From Spirosoma fluviale (lineage in GTDB: Bacteria > Bacteroidota > Bacteroidia > Cytophagales > Spirosomataceae), in contig CAMCYZ010000006.1 in assembly GCA_945885545.1 (NCBI GenBank), positions 1 to 44,365 on the forward strand: a DNA stretch of 44,365 bases. Direction: 5' to 3'. Below the pieces are notes generated by a model, which was not told the origin of the DNA, did not search any database, and saw only the letters and a list, made by a program, of their open reading frames with translations. The stretch's first letter is position 1; each line of letters opens with the position of its first letter. Shown here one piece after another: positions 8,567 to 18,424 of this stretch. The translations under genes and the position numbers were made by a program.

Positions 8567-9708
8567 TTAACCCAAATATACTTTGGGGATTAGCAGCCAT
8601 TGCCGCCCCGATTTTGATTCATTTCTGGAATCAAAAACAAGCTAGAAATGTGGACTGGGCAGCAATGAAATGGTTGGTAGAAACCCAAAAACTGAAAGCC
8701 AAAGGATTTAGATTCGAAGACTTACTGCTGCTCATTTTAAGAATTTTAGCACTCATCATTTTGGTTTTGATAATAGCCAAACCATTGATAGATTTTTTGA
8801 AAGAAAACGAGATTACCCAGCAAGCCAAAATCCATATTCTCGCAAAAGACATAGCAACAGTCAATGATTTTAAATTCGAAATAAATGAAGCAATTGCCAA
8901 AAAAGAATCCGTTTATTTCATCGATAACTTAGACCAAAAACTAATCGAAATAAACACGGATTTCGAAGAAAAAGAAACACAACTAAATGATTTACAATAT
9001 ATTATAAAAAACAAAAATGTAAATCTATCTAAAAATAAAATTATACTTTATCTATCAAACGACATAGACTTCGAAGAAAACCCCAATGTCTATTTACCGA
9101 AATCTTCAGAAATAAATTTCTCCAATATATCTAAAAAAAATGAAGTTAAAGCATTGGCTACCAACGGATATATATATGTCAATGCGGAAAATAAACTAAT
9201 ACAAAGTTCCGTAAAACCTTCCAAAAAAATTGAAGATAAAGCGGAGCTAAAAGTAGCCATAGAAACCAGCGATCCGTCAGAAAACAACAACCTTAAAGCG
9301 GCTTTGGAAGCCATCAAAGAAGTTTATGGTTTTCCGTTTGTTTTTGATAAAAATAATCCCAAACTAGCCATCGGAAATGGAGCCGCTAAATACACAAATG
9401 CCGATTTAATAATCCTGACAAATGGATTGCAAAGTACTTCGAAAAATGTAGTTACCCTTCACGAAAACCCAAAATCTGGCAATGTTTTCCGGGCTGAATT
9501 GCCCACCCAAATACTTGAAATTCTTCTGACCCATTATCAATTGGTTTCTCCGAAAAATAATCTAAGTAGGCAGCAATTAAATGGCATTTTCAAAGAAAAT
9601 ACCATTACCAACCATAAAGACAAAACACTGATTGATAAATACTTGTGCATACTGTTTTTAGGAATAGTGTTGATTGAACGTTGGATTTCGCTTAAAAATA
9701 ACAAATGA
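8557..9708 (+). CDS. BatA N-terminal-domain membrane protein
   Basis: A 383-aa protein that opens with the BatA-type double-transmembrane module: NPNILWGLAAIAAPILIHFW is the first segment, and the second (about 52-78, LLLLILRILALIILVL) follows a conserved KWLVETQK-like stretch. The middle (about 85-355) is soluble and lacks a recognisable VWA MIDAS motif, unlike true BatA. A last hydrophobic stretch near 360-378 gives a third TM. It is embedded in the operon by overlaps on both sides (10 bp with DUF58, 4 bp with the next gene). It likely forms a membrane complex with the next two products. The role in aerotolerance or envelope stress is by family analogy only. Confidence 0.85.
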   Translation: MELINPNILWGLAAIAAPILIHFWNQKQARNVDWAAMKWLVETQKLKAKGFRFEDLLLLILRILALIILVLIIAKPLIDFLKENEITQQAKIHILAKDIATVNDFKFEINEAIAKKESVYFIDNLDQKLIEINTDFEEKETQLNDLQYIIKNKNVNLSKNKIILYLSNDIDFEENPNVYLPKSSEINFSNISKKNEVKALATNGYIYVNAENKLIQSSVKPSKKIEDKAELKVAIETSDPSENNNLKAALEAIKEVYGFPFVFDKNNPKLAIGNGAAKYTNADLIILTNGLQSTSKNVVTLHENPKSGNVFRAELPTQILEILLTHYQLVSPKNNLSRQQLNGIFKENTITNHKDKTLIDKYLCILFLGIVLIERWISLKNNK

Positions 9709-11864
9709 ACAGACTCAACAATATAGTTTCAAAAGTATCCAAAAGAATGTTGCTGATAGACATTCTAAAGTGCTTTTTTGTAGCTATCGCATTATCCTTT
9801 ACGACCTACTATTTGGTGGGTAAATCGGATATTTCATTTGCTGTTTCTATTATTGGTTTGTTCCTTTCGGGTATATTTCTTAAAGTCTGGAAAAACAAAA
9901 AGGAATTGTCCAAAAATTTCATACACGAGCATAATCCACAGCTGGAGCACAGTTTGTCTTTGATTGAAAAACCCAAACTCAATATCGCTGAAGAAATGCA
10001 AGTAGATCGGATATTGGCAACCAAAATCCAAGCCCCATTGAAACTCGATAAGGCTTTTTGGGTTTTACTGATTTTGGCTATTTTAAGTTCGACTTTCTCG
10101 TTTATTCCAAAAAAAATAAAGGAATCTACCCTTTCTATAAAAACAATACTTGACTTAGAAACAAACAATTCTGAGCCAAAACAAGTCAAATACAAAGCCT
10201 CAACCTTACAAATAACCCCTCCACAATATACAGGTTTACCCAAAAGGGTTTCAGAAAATTTAAATGCCGAAGTCATTACGGGTTCTAAGTTAGACTGGAC
10301 GGTTAAATTTGAGAATGCAGAAGACATTACTGTTACTATAGAAAATGCAAAAGGAAAAAGTATAGTTTTCAAACGAAATGGCAGTAACTATGTCCATTCC
10401 GACCAAATAGTACACAGCGGATTTTATTCCATAAAGGCATTTAAAAAAGATTCATTAATCTATCAATCAGATTTTTACAGAATAGAGGCTTTACCTGATA
10501 ATCCGCCCAAAATAGAACCTACCTCAAAAGAACTCTATAAATTTCACCAATTAAAAGACCCAAAAAATATACAAATTCAGGCGAAAATATCGGACGATTT
10601 CCGGGTCAGCCAAGCCTTTATAGTTGCTACCGTGGCACGAGGATCTGGCGAAAACGTGAAATTTAGAGAGGTAAAATGGCCGGTGGGAAACACCAATTTC
10701 CATGAAGCCAATATCTCAAAAAACATAGATTTGAAAGCTCTGAACTTTAGCCCGGGAGACGAACTATACTATTATTGGGCGGCATTTGACAACAAAACAC
10801 TCGAGCCAAACTTCACAAAATCAGACACTTACTTTGTGGTTTTTAAAGATACCGCCTCCAAGGATGAGTCGGATTTAGCTACAATGGCCATGAATATTTT
10901 GCCAGAGTATTTTAGAAGTCAGAGACAAATAATCATTGACACAGAAAAACTTATCAAAAAACGCAACAGAATTAAACAGGCAGTCTTCAACGCCGAATCT
11001 AACGAAATCGGCTATGACCAAAAGGTACTTCGCTTGAGATATGGTCAATATTTGGGTGAAGAATTTGAAAATAGCATCGGTGCAGCTCCTCATGAAGCGG
11101 AAGATAGCGATTTCATGAAGGGTTTTGTGCATGCCCATGACTCGGAGGAACAGGAAGATAACCACCGGCATGAGGAACACGGACATGAGCACGCACATGC
11201 AGCTGAAAATCCAAATGCCAATCAGGATCCATTGGCTGCATTAATGGCCGAATATGTGCATTCGCATGATGATGCAGAAACCAACACTTTCTATGAGCAA
11301 TCAACAAGGAGTCTATTAAAAATGGCCTTAGAACAAATGTGGCAGGCAGAATTACACCTTCGATTATACGAACCCGAAAAAGCCATACCGTTTGAAAACA
11401 AAGCACTTAGCTATTTGAAAGAGGCTCAACAAAAGGCTCGTGTTTTTGTAAAAAAAACAGGATTTGACCCACCGCCAATAAAAGAAAAAGAAAAACGATT
11501 GACCGGTGAGTTGACCAAATTCAATGTAAAACAAACCATCAGCAAAGAGTTTTTTGAAGCAGAAACTCGTCTTTTGGCCGCCTCGATTATTGATTTTCTG
11601 GAAAAAGAGAAAATTGGCAACTCTGACAAGCAAAAAATGCTCCGTCTTGGCCAAGCCTTGGCTGAGCTCCCCAATGTCAAAAGCCTTATTTTGAAAGATA
11701 TACAAGCTATCATAAACACCAAAATGGTAACAAAGCAACAAAAAGAGAATTTAAAAACAAGCCTATTGGCCGTTCTAAATTTCGAAAACCAGAAAAACAA
11801 AGGAGGAAGGAGCAACACAAATAACAAAGAATTAGAGACGGCATTTAGAAAAAACCTGAAATAA
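9705..11864 (+). CDS. DUF4175-like large membrane protein with His-rich insert
   Basis: A 719-aa protein with three hydrophobic segments near the N-terminus (about 15-40, 43-62, 119-138), followed by a beta-rich domain (about 160-400, with ITPPQYTGLPKR) and a long helical, charged C-terminal half. The architecture and operon position match DUF4175-type proteins of Bacteroidota Bat-like operons. Unusual is an insert at about residues 476-523 packed with His, Asp and Glu (HAHDSEEQEDNHRHEE..., then VHSHDD), a plausible metal-binding loop. The helical region downstream (LLKMALEQMWQAELHLRLYEPEKAIPFE cut by charged turns) resembles repeat or coiled-coil scaffolds. It overlaps the previous gene by 4 bp (ATGA); the next starts 1 bp after its stop. 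Confidence 0.72.
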   Translation: MNRLNNIVSKVSKRMLLIDILKCFFVAIALSFTTYYLVGKSDISFAVSIIGLFLSGIFLKVWKNKKELSKNFIHEHNPQLEHSLSLIEKPKLNIAEEMQVDRILATKIQAPLKLDKAFWVLLILAILSSTFSFIPKKIKESTLSIKTILDLETNNSEPKQVKYKASTLQITPPQYTGLPKRVSENLNAEVITGSKLDWTVKFENAEDITVTIENAKGKSIVFKRNGSNYVHSDQIVHSGFYSIKAFKKDSLIYQSDFYRIEALPDNPPKIEPTSKELYKFHQLKDPKNIQIQAKISDDFRVSQAFIVATVARGSGENVKFREVKWPVGNTNFHEANISKNIDLKALNFSPGDELYYYWAAFDNKTLEPNFTKSDTYFVVFKDTASKDESDLATMAMNILPEYFRSQRQIIIDTEKLIKKRNRIKQAVFNAESNEIGYDQKVLRLRYGQYLGEEFENSIGAAPHEAEDSDFMKGFVHAHDSEEQEDNHRHEEHGHEHAHAAENPNANQDPLAALMAEYVHSHDDAETNTFYEQSTRSLLKMALEQMWQAELHLRLYEPEKAIPFENKALSYLKEAQQKARVFVKKTGFDPPPIKEKEKRLTGELTKFNVKQTISKEFFEAETRLLAASIIDFLEKEKIGNSDKQKMLRLGQALAELPNVKSLILKDIQAIINTKMVTKQQKENLKTSLLAVLNFENQKNKGGRSNTNNKELETAFRKNLK

Positions 11865-11865
11865 G

Positions 11866-13464
11866 TTGACTGAAAAAACGCAAAATATTATCCTTATTGC
11901 ATTGCTAATAATCCTATTGGCACTACAATTATATTGGATATTTCGTCAGAAAAACCTAAAAAGAAAATACACCCAGCTCATTATCAATGTTCTGCTTTGG
12001 GTGTCGTTTGTTGTGCTGATATTTCCACCAAAAACCAAAAACAATAGAAATCTCGCTAAAGTAGGCATCAGCGACGGCCAAATTTCCGACCAATTTCTAG
12101 AAAAAATCAAAGATAGTTTAGCATTAGAAACTGTTATTTCTACAACTAAATACGAAAAAGAATTTCAAGATAAGGATATACAAATCCACTTGTTAGGACA
12201 GAAATTTACTCCTGAATTCCTAACTCAGTTGGCCGGCAAAAACGTACAGTTTCACCCTGAATTCAAGAAAGATGAAATCCAAAATCTTAGCTGGCGAGGC
12301 GTACTTTTTCAAAACGAAACACAAGAAATCAATGGCTTGATAAATTTAGAAAAAACGAGTACGCTAAGGTTAACATTCGGTTCACAGACACTTGACAGTG
12401 TGAAACTTGAAAAAGGAGCTCAGGCTTTCACTCTCTCATTTCCATCGTTTTCGGTTGGGAAAACAAATGTCCGTTTGGATTTGAACGATAAGCACATTAG
12501 TGAAATAAAATACTATTCGCGGCCAACACCAAAGCTAAAAATCCTTGTTTTAGCCGAGAATCCAGATTTTGAAACAAAAATGCTCTCTGAATGGCTTGGA
12601 AAAAATGGTCACACTGTAAATGTAGAGACGGCAGTGACCAAAAACACCCAAAGCAAAACCAATATAAATCAAACCAAAACAAACACATACAACTTAGTTT
12701 TTGCCACAGCAGCGAGATTAACTAATCCAAATTGCTCCAAAACGCTAAAAGCTGGAGGAGGTGTTTTTGTGTACAATATAAACGAAAAAGATATTGCACT
12801 AGTCAATAAATATTTGGGAGAGACTTTTGCAATTCAACGTGTTAGTGCCGAGACTGAATCAAAACTTCCCAATGATTTGATAGCTTTACCTTTTGTTTTT
12901 AAAGAAAATAAAAGTCAGCAAAAATTCAGCAAATGGCCTATTGCTATTTCTCAAAAACGGGTGGGCGTAAGTTTGATTTCAGAAACCTATCCTTTGCTTT
13001 TATCAGGTGATAGTGTTACCTATCGCCATATTTGGGGCAGTGTCCTGCAATTTTTGCAGCCAATTCAGAAAAACAATATTGAGATAAAAGCACCCATCCT
13101 TCAAAATCAATTCACCACCTTAAAATTCAACAATTTCGAGAAGGCCCCGGAAATTTTTAAAACAAAGAGTGATACTATTTATACCAAAATATCTCCCATA
13201 AATGGCAATACGAATATTGGAAAATATGTATTCCGAAAACCCAACTGGCAAACCATCAATGACAGTTTAGAGGTATTTGTGAACGAAATAACTACTGCTG
13301 ACCAATACTTTGTACAAACTAAAAACATCCTAAATTCGTATATCACATATCAAAATATGGAACCATCTAAACGCCATAACGAGTCCGAAATCCTGCCCGA
13401 TTGGTTGCGTTTACTCATCAGTTTGGCTTTATTTATTGTGGTTTGGATAGAAGCTAAATGGTAA
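11866..13464 (+). CDS. Three-TM protein with GATase-like periplasmic domain, last gene of the Bat-like operon
   Basis: A 532-aa membrane protein. Two TM segments lie at the N-terminus (about 8-26 and 37-54) and one at the very C-terminus (about 510-530, LISLALFIVVWIEAKW). The large loop between them contains an alpha/beta region starting PKLKILVLAENPDFETKML and running through GGGVFVYN, which resembles the class I glutamine-amidotransferase-like fold often found in this position of Bat-like operons. No catalytic Cys/His pair is evident, so an enzymatic role is unlikely. It starts with TTG 1 bp after the previous stop, clearly co-translated. Homologues are normally annotated as hypothetical; a structural partnership with the BatA-N and DUF4175-like proteins is inferred. 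Confidence 0.7.
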   Translation: MTEKTQNIILIALLIILLALQLYWIFRQKNLKRKYTQLIINVLLWVSFVVLIFPPKTKNNRNLAKVGISDGQISDQFLEKIKDSLALETVISTTKYEKEFQDKDIQIHLLGQKFTPEFLTQLAGKNVQFHPEFKKDEIQNLSWRGVLFQNETQEINGLINLEKTSTLRLTFGSQTLDSVKLEKGAQAFTLSFPSFSVGKTNVRLDLNDKHISEIKYYSRPTPKLKILVLAENPDFETKMLSEWLGKNGHTVNVETAVTKNTQSKTNINQTKTNTYNLVFATAARLTNPNCSKTLKAGGGVFVYNINEKDIALVNKYLGETFAIQRVSAETESKLPNDLIALPFVFKENKSQQKFSKWPIAISQKRVGVSLISETYPLLLSGDSVTYRHIWGSVLQFLQPIQKNNIEIKAPILQNQFTTLKFNNFEKAPEIFKTKSDTIYTKISPINGNTNIGKYVFRKPNWQTINDSLEVFVNEITTADQYFVQTKNILNSYITYQNMEPSKRHNESEILPDWLRLLISLALFIVVWIEAKW

Positions 13465-13486
13465 AAAATTTCTAAAAAAAATCAAA

Positions 13487-14086
13487 ATGGAAAATGTAAT
13501 TACAAATATCAATCAACTTGATTTTGACAATTTGTATTCCTATGATGATTATTATAAATGGCAATTCAACGACAGAGTCGAATTAATCAAAGGCAAAATA
13601 CACAAAATGTCAACTACCACATATAGTAGACACCAAGAATTAGTTTGGAATTTCAGTATGCAAATAGATAAATATTTACGTAATAAGCCCTGTAAAGCCT
13701 ATTTCGCACCTTTTGATGTTCGCTTACCAAGAACTAAAGATGACAATGTATCTCCCAAAATCACTGTTCTACAACCTGACATTTGCATAGTTTGTGATTT
13801 GTCAAAACTAGACGAAAAAGGCTGTGACGGAGCTCCAGATTTGGTGATTGAAATACTATCTCCAGGAAATTCTGACAAAGAAATGAAATTAAAATATGAT
13901 GTCTATAAAGAATCCGGGGTTAAAGAATATTGGATTGTACAGCCCGAATATCAAAATGTCTTAGTTTATGCTTTGGACGATTCTGGGAAATTTATTGGCA
14001 AACATCCTATAACAGCTTCAGACTTCCTTACATCAACTATCTTCCCTGATTTTACGATAGACCTTTCAGAAGCTTTTGCCGAATAA
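13487..14086 (+). CDS. Uma2 family endonuclease-fold protein (DUF820)
   Basis: A 199-aa Uma2/DUF820 protein with a restriction-endonuclease-like fold. The expected core is present: E in RVELIKGKIHKM, then VLQPDICIVCD, then APDLVIEILSPGNSDKEMKLKYDVYKE split over the conserved strand and helix, and YWIVQPEYQNVLVY. The PD-(D/E)xK-like residues (D in QPDI, E in EILSP, the following Lys) are intact, so nuclease activity is possible, but the cellular role of Uma2 proteins is unknown. It lies 22 bp after the Bat-like operon and could share its transcript. It is followed by a hairpin at 14100-14137. Confidence 0.88.
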   Translation: MENVITNINQLDFDNLYSYDDYYKWQFNDRVELIKGKIHKMSTTTYSRHQELVWNFSMQIDKYLRNKPCKAYFAPFDVRLPRTKDDNVSPKITVLQPDICIVCDLSKLDEKGCDGAPDLVIEILSPGNSDKEMKLKYDVYKESGVKEYWIVQPEYQNVLVYALDDSGKFIGKHPITASDFLTSTIFPDFTIDLSEAFAE

Positions 14087-14099
14087 TTAGAACTATTTC

Positions 14100-14137
14100 T
14101 TGAAATCTAAGGTATTTTTCGCATCTTAGTATTTCAA
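14100..14137 (+). terminator. Imperfect hairpin between Uma2 gene and GntP gene
   Basis: The arm TTGAAATCTAAG (14100-14111) pairs with CTTAGTATTTCAA (14125-14137) with a one-base bulge and a 13-nt loop. There is no clear T-run after it, so termination is possible but not proven. Confidence 0.4.
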
Positions 14138-14153
14138 AAATATTCAACCTTAA

Positions 14154-15485
14154 ATGATTCTATTTATAGTCCTGATTGCCATCGCATTCATTGTACTTTC
14201 CTCCACCGTTTTCAAGATTCATCCCTTAGCTGGCTTACTCATCGCAGCTCTTTTTGTGGGCATTTCGGCGGGACTACCCATCGACAAGCTTGCAGAAACC
14301 ATCGGCAAGGGGTTTGGCGACCTCATGACCAAAATCGGCCTTATGGTGATTTTGGGCTGTGTGATTGGTGCTGTTTTGGACAAATCTGGTGCAGCTATAA
14401 AAGTAGCGGATTTAATTATTGACTCCTTCGGCAAAAAATATCCCACCTTTGCCATGTCTGTCATTGGAGCCTTGGTGGGCATACCCGTTTTTTGCGATTC
14501 CGGCTTTATTATTCTTTCAAAACTCAATAAAATCGTCGCAAAAAAATCTAAAATTCCGCTCGGAACGATAGCCATTGGGCTTTCTGGAGGACTATTTGCC
14601 ACCCATACACTCGTCCCTCCCACTCCCGGCCCCTTATCGGCTGCCGGCAGTTTAAATATTTCAGACTCCATTGGCTTGGTGATCATCGTTGGACTCATCG
14701 TATCTATTCCAAGTTTATTTTTGTCCACTTGGTTTGCCAACAATTATGCTAAAAACCTAGTTTTAATTCCTGATGATGAAGAAATTACAGAATCACAAGA
14801 ATACAAAAAACTACCATCGGCTTGGCTGGCGTTCATGCCCATTTTATTGCCCATCATTCTTATTTCACTAGCCTCGTTCGCTAAAATCTTGGAATTTCCA
14901 GAGCAAATCACCACTTGGCTAAGTTTTATAGGCAGTCCGTTGATATCATTTTTGCTGGCCATATTTCTTTCCTATTTTCTTTTCCCCGAAAAACCGGCAG
15001 AAAGGCTTTTGGAATGTTTCAAAAGTGGCATAAATCATTGTGGAACTACATTGGTTTTGGTGGGTGCCGGTGGAGCCTTTGGTGCGGTCTTAAAAGAAAC
15101 CTCCCTCAAACAAATCATGACAGATTGGCTCATGATCAACCAAAGTTCAGGCTTAATGTTCCTGCTTTTTGCTTTTTTAATTGCCGCATTTTTCAAAACA
15201 GCCCAAGGCTCCACTACTTCAGCCATGGTATTGACTTCAAGCCTTTTAGCACCTATTTTAGTGTCTGTTGGGTTCGTAAAACCCTTCGAACTCACCTTAC
15301 TATTGATGGCCATCGGTAGCGGTGCCATGGTAGTTTCACACGCCAACGACGCGTGGTTTTGGGTGGTTTCCCAGTTTACAGGTATCAACCAAAAAGACGC
15401 ATTCAAAACACACACTTTACTCACTGGCTTACAAGGCGTTGTGAGTTTAATAACCGTGTGTTTGTTATATTTAATATTCAACTAA
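14154..15485 (+). CDS. GntP family gluconate/organic-acid permease
   Basis: A 443-aa polytopic inner-membrane protein with about 11-12 hydrophobic segments and GntP-family motifs: HPLAGLLIAALFVGISAGLP near the N-terminus, DKSGAA, GIPVFCDSGFIIL, and the signature THTLVPPTPGP around residue 155-165. A late segment has GSGAMVVSHANDAWFWVV, also typical. GntP carriers are proton symporters of gluconate or related sugar acids and hydroxy acids; the exact substrate cannot be read. The DUF2891 gene follows after about 36 bp and is probably co-transcribed. No gluconate kinase or dehydratase is nearby. Confidence 0.92.
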   Translation: MILFIVLIAIAFIVLSSTVFKIHPLAGLLIAALFVGISAGLPIDKLAETIGKGFGDLMTKIGLMVILGCVIGAVLDKSGAAIKVADLIIDSFGKKYPTFAMSVIGALVGIPVFCDSGFIILSKLNKIVAKKSKIPLGTIAIGLSGGLFATHTLVPPTPGPLSAAGSLNISDSIGLVIIVGLIVSIPSLFLSTWFANNYAKNLVLIPDDEEITESQEYKKLPSAWLAFMPILLPIILISLASFAKILEFPEQITTWLSFIGSPLISFLLAIFLSYFLFPEKPAERLLECFKSGINHCGTTLVLVGAGGAFGAVLKETSLKQIMTDWLMINQSSGLMFLLFAFLIAAFFKTAQGSTTSAMVLTSSLLAPILVSVGFVKPFELTLLLMAIGSGAMVVSHANDAWFWVVSQFTGINQKDAFKTHTLLTGLQGVVSLITVCLLYLIFN

Positions 15486-15521
15486 TAACTTCAAAAAACG
15501 CAAAATCAATAAAATTTGCTC

Positions 15522-16607
15522 ATGAAAATATTAAAATACAGAATTCAATTAATACTATTTTTCGTTTTGATTCTAACCAAAACTCAAGCTCAAACCGCCA
15601 CCCTTTTCTCGCAAGAAACGGCAGAAAAACTAGCTTCGTTGCCACTTCACTGCATAACTCAAGAGTTTCCAAACAAAACTGGACACAGTTCCGATGGACC
15701 TGACGACCACAAAATGCTCCCTTCTGAATTACACCCCAGCTTTTATGGTTGTTTGGATTGGCACTCAAGTGTGCATGGCCACTGGATGTTGGTCAAACTG
15801 CTTAAAACGTTTCCCAACCTCAAAGATAAAGAGAAGATTATCAAAACTTTAGAAAGTAGTTTTGAACTAGATAAGATAAAAACAGAAGCCGAATATTTCA
15901 CCAAATACAAAACCACCAAAACCTTTGAAAGAACCTACGGCTGGGCATGGCTGCTCAAACTCGACCAAGAATTATTGACATGGAACGACCCAATGGCCAA
16001 AAAATGGCATCAAAACTTACAGCCACTCACCAAAGAAATTGTGCGAATTTGGACGGAATTTTTACCCAAACAAACCTATCCTAATCGTACTGGCGTGCAC
16101 CCCAACACCGCCTTTGGACTTTGTTTCGCCCTAGATTGGGCCATTGCCACCAAAAACGAAACGTTTGAAATGGCACTAATATCCAAAGCAAATGAGTTCT
16201 ATTATGAACAAAAAAATGCTCCCGCATATCTTGAACCGGATGGATCAGATTTTCTTTCGCCGAACTTAGAAATCGCCGATTTAATGAGAAGAATTATGCC
16301 ACCGCTAGAATTTGAAACGTGGTTTAAGGCCTTTTTAGAACCAAAATCTATACAAAATATACTCAAAATGCCGATAGTCTCGGATAGAACTGACTTCCAA
16401 ATCGTACATCTCGATGGCCTTAGCTTAAGTAGAGCTTGGTGTATCAAAGGCATAGCAAAATCCTTAGCCAAAACCAATCCATTAAAATTGAAATTCGAGA
16501 AAAAATCTCAGGAATTTCTAGAAAAAACATTACCCAATGTGACCTCTGGAAATTATGGTGGAGACCATTGGCTAGCATCATTTGCAGTCTATGCTATTTT
16601 TGATTGA
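15522..16607 (+). CDS. Secreted DUF2891 protein
   Basis: A 361-aa protein of the DUF2891 family. It has a signal peptide (KYRIQLILFFVLILTKTQAQ, cleavage near residue 20-22), then an alpha-helical barrel-like domain with the conserved blocks LHPSFYGCLDWHSSVHGHW, TYGWAWLLKLDQEL and EPDGSDFLSP. The conserved His, Trp and Asp residues and the helical repeat look suggest an (alpha/alpha)-barrel enzyme fold, but no activity is established. The ATG at 15522 was chosen over a TTG two codons upstream because it begins a standard signal peptide. Its position behind a GntP permease suggests handling of the same sugar acid or polyol; this is inference. Confidence 0.85.
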   Translation: MKILKYRIQLILFFVLILTKTQAQTATLFSQETAEKLASLPLHCITQEFPNKTGHSSDGPDDHKMLPSELHPSFYGCLDWHSSVHGHWMLVKLLKTFPNLKDKEKIIKTLESSFELDKIKTEAEYFTKYKTTKTFERTYGWAWLLKLDQELLTWNDPMAKKWHQNLQPLTKEIVRIWTEFLPKQTYPNRTGVHPNTAFGLCFALDWAIATKNETFEMALISKANEFYYEQKNAPAYLEPDGSDFLSPNLEIADLMRRIMPPLEFETWFKAFLEPKSIQNILKMPIVSDRTDFQIVHLDGLSLSRAWCIKGIAKSLAKTNPLKLKFEKKSQEFLEKTLPNVTSGNYGGDHWLASFAVYAIFD

Positions 16608-16754
16608 ATAAATGACACGATGATTTTACAAAAAATCCTTATAAATTTATAGATTAATTGTCTCAAAAGCAACCTAGAATTTTAACCAAAGTTTCAGTTC
16701 GATTACATTTTATCAAGCTAACTAAAAATATTCTCTGAAAAAAAATAAGAAAGT

Positions 16755-16785
16755 TTTGATAAATTTACTTTTAACTGTACTTTTG
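16755..16785 (+). promoter_or_regulatory. Bacteroidota-type promoter of xylA
   Basis: TTTG at 16755-16758, a 19-bp spacer, then TACTTTTG (TANNTTTG) at 16778-16785. This matches the known Bacteroidota -33/-7 consensus and spacing. It lies about 50 bp upstream of the xylA ATG. Confidence 0.8.
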
Positions 16786-16835
16786 ACACTTAATAAGAAA
16801 ATTTTATAATTTTACTTTAAAAAACAATAAAACAT

Positions 16836-18176
16836 ATGTCGAAATTGACAGTCACTTTAGGAGATAAGGAGTATTTCCCGTTTATAAAAGAAGCCATAAA
16901 ATTTGAGGGAAGAGAGTCGGATAATCCACTTGCTTTCAAATTTTATGATGCAGATAGAGTTGTTGCAGGAAAAACCATGCGTGAACATTTGCGTTTTGCA
17001 ATATCTTATTGGCATACGTTCTGTGGCACAGGCGGTGATCCATTTGGCCCTGGCACAAAGGTGTTCCCTTGGGATGCCAATGGCAATGCTCTTCAGGCGG
17101 CTCATGACAAAATGGATGCTGCTTTCGAATTTTTTACAAAATTAGGTACTGAATACTGGTGTTTTCACGATGTGGACATGTCGCCAGAAGGCAACTCTTT
17201 GGCAGAGTATGAAAGCAATTTGTCTAAAATTGTTGATTATGCTAAAGCAAAACAAGCAGCTTCAGGAACACAGCTGCTTTGGGGAACAGCCAATTTGTTC
17301 TCAAACCCTCGTTACATGAATGGGGCCTCCACCAACCCTAATTTTGATGTTGTAGCACATGCAGGCTTTCAGGTTAAAAACTGTATAGATGCCACAGTAG
17401 CTTTGAGTGGTATGGGATATACTTTCTGGGGAGGAAGAGAAGGCTACATGTCGCTTTTGAATACCAAAACCAAGAAGGAATTAGATCACTTGGGTCAGTT
17501 TTTGAGAACTGCAAGAGACTATGGTCGTAAAAACGGATTTACAGGTACATTCTACATTGAACCAAAACCTGCTGAGCCATCAAAACACCAATACGACTTT
17601 GATGCTCAAACAGTTATAGGTTTCTTGAGAGAGCAAGGACTAGATAAAGACTTTGGCCTAAACATCGAAGTAAACCACGCTACATTGGCAGGTCATACCT
17701 TTGCTCACGAGCTTCAAATGGCAGCAGACGCAGGCATGTTGTCGTCTATTGATGCCAACCGCGGAGACTATCAAAACGGATGGGATACAGACCAGTTTCC
17801 AGTGGATGTCTTTGAATTGACTGAGGCGATGTTGGTTATTATTGAAGCTGGCGGTTTCAAGCATGGTGGTATCAACTTTGATGCAAAAACCAGAAGAAAC
17901 TCAACGGATCTTGAAGACATATTTATTGCCCATATAGGTGGTATGGATGTTTTTGCAAGAGCATTACTCGTTGCAAACGACATTCTTACAAAATCACCTT
18001 ACAAAAAGCTGCGTGACGACCGCTACGCATCGTTCAACTCTGGCAATGGTGCGAAGTTTGAAAAAGGAGAACTCACCCTTGAAGACTTAGCCAAAATAGC
18101 CAAAGAGGTAGGTGAACCCGCTCAAATATCAGGCAAGCAAGAACTGATGGAAATGATTATCAATCAGTATATCTAA
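16836..18176 (+). CDS. xylA: Xylose isomerase
   Basis: A 446-aa class II xylose isomerase, interconverting D-xylose and D-xylulose. Catalytic and metal residues are in place: H101 and D104 in [11 protein letters not shown]242 and K244 in [13 protein letters not shown]278 and H281 in [13 protein letters not shown]306 in SIDANRGD, and D349 in GGINFDAK. The length is normal for the long (class II) form. The gene is monocistronic here: its own promoter lies upstream and a strong terminator directly downstream. No xylulokinase or xylose transporter is within the window, so the rest of the pathway must be elsewhere. Codon use appears more even than in its neighbours, as expected for a well-expressed central metabolic gene. 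Confidence 0.98.
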   Translation: MSKLTVTLGDKEYFPFIKEAIKFEGRESDNPLAFKFYDADRVVAGKTMREHLRFAISYWHTFCGTGGDPFGPGTKVFPWDANGNALQAAHDKMDAAFEFFTKLGTEYWCFHDVDMSPEGNSLAEYESNLSKIVDYAKAKQAASGTQLLWGTANLFSNPRYMNGASTNPNFDVVAHAGFQVKNCIDATVALSGMGYTFWGGREGYMSLLNTKTKKELDHLGQFLRTARDYGRKNGFTGTFYIEPKPAEPSKHQYDFDAQTVIGFLREQGLDKDFGLNIEVNHATLAGHTFAHELQMAADAGMLSSIDANRGDYQNGWDTDQFPVDVFELTEAMLVIIEAGGFKHGGINFDAKTRRNSTDLEDIFIAHIGGMDVFARALLVANDILTKSPYKKLRDDRYASFNSGNGAKFEKGELTLEDLAKIAKEVGEPAQISGKQELMEMIINQYI

Positions 18177-18212
18177 GTTTTTTTAATTGTTTATTTAGCC
18201 TTAAAGTAAAAG

Positions 18213-18248
18213 GCGGCTTCAGTAATTACTTACTAGCCGCTTTTTTTT
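18213..18248 (+). terminator. Intrinsic terminator of xylA
   Basis: GCGGCT (18213-18218) pairs with AGCCGC (18235-18240), followed by eight T residues; flanking AAAGTAAAA and TTTTACTTT can extend the stem. The loop itself holds the palindrome AGTAATTACT. It may also serve the convergent gene. Confidence 0.88.
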
Positions 18249-18424
18249 ACTTTCATCAAAGTCAAAATTTAATCCTAAAAAATAGCTTAAACAAAACAGA
18301 CCAAACATATCAGACTTATATCTTCATTGAAGCCTGTATTCAGCTACTAATAACTTTAAATTTTACTCCAACCAAAAACAACAAAAGAAATGTCTCTGCT
18401 AACAAGTAAGACCTCGAACTGTTA

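Noticed and set aside
13487-14086. Uma2 protein as part of a defence system
   Set aside because: No methylase, helicase or other defence gene is nearby, and Uma2 proteins occur widely as single genes; its position behind the Bat-like operon gives no support.
14219-14743. 174-codon antisense frame inside the GntP gene
   Set aside because: It mirrors a strongly conserved permease gene and shows no own protein features; the same holds for the 187-codon antisense frame at 9809-10372.
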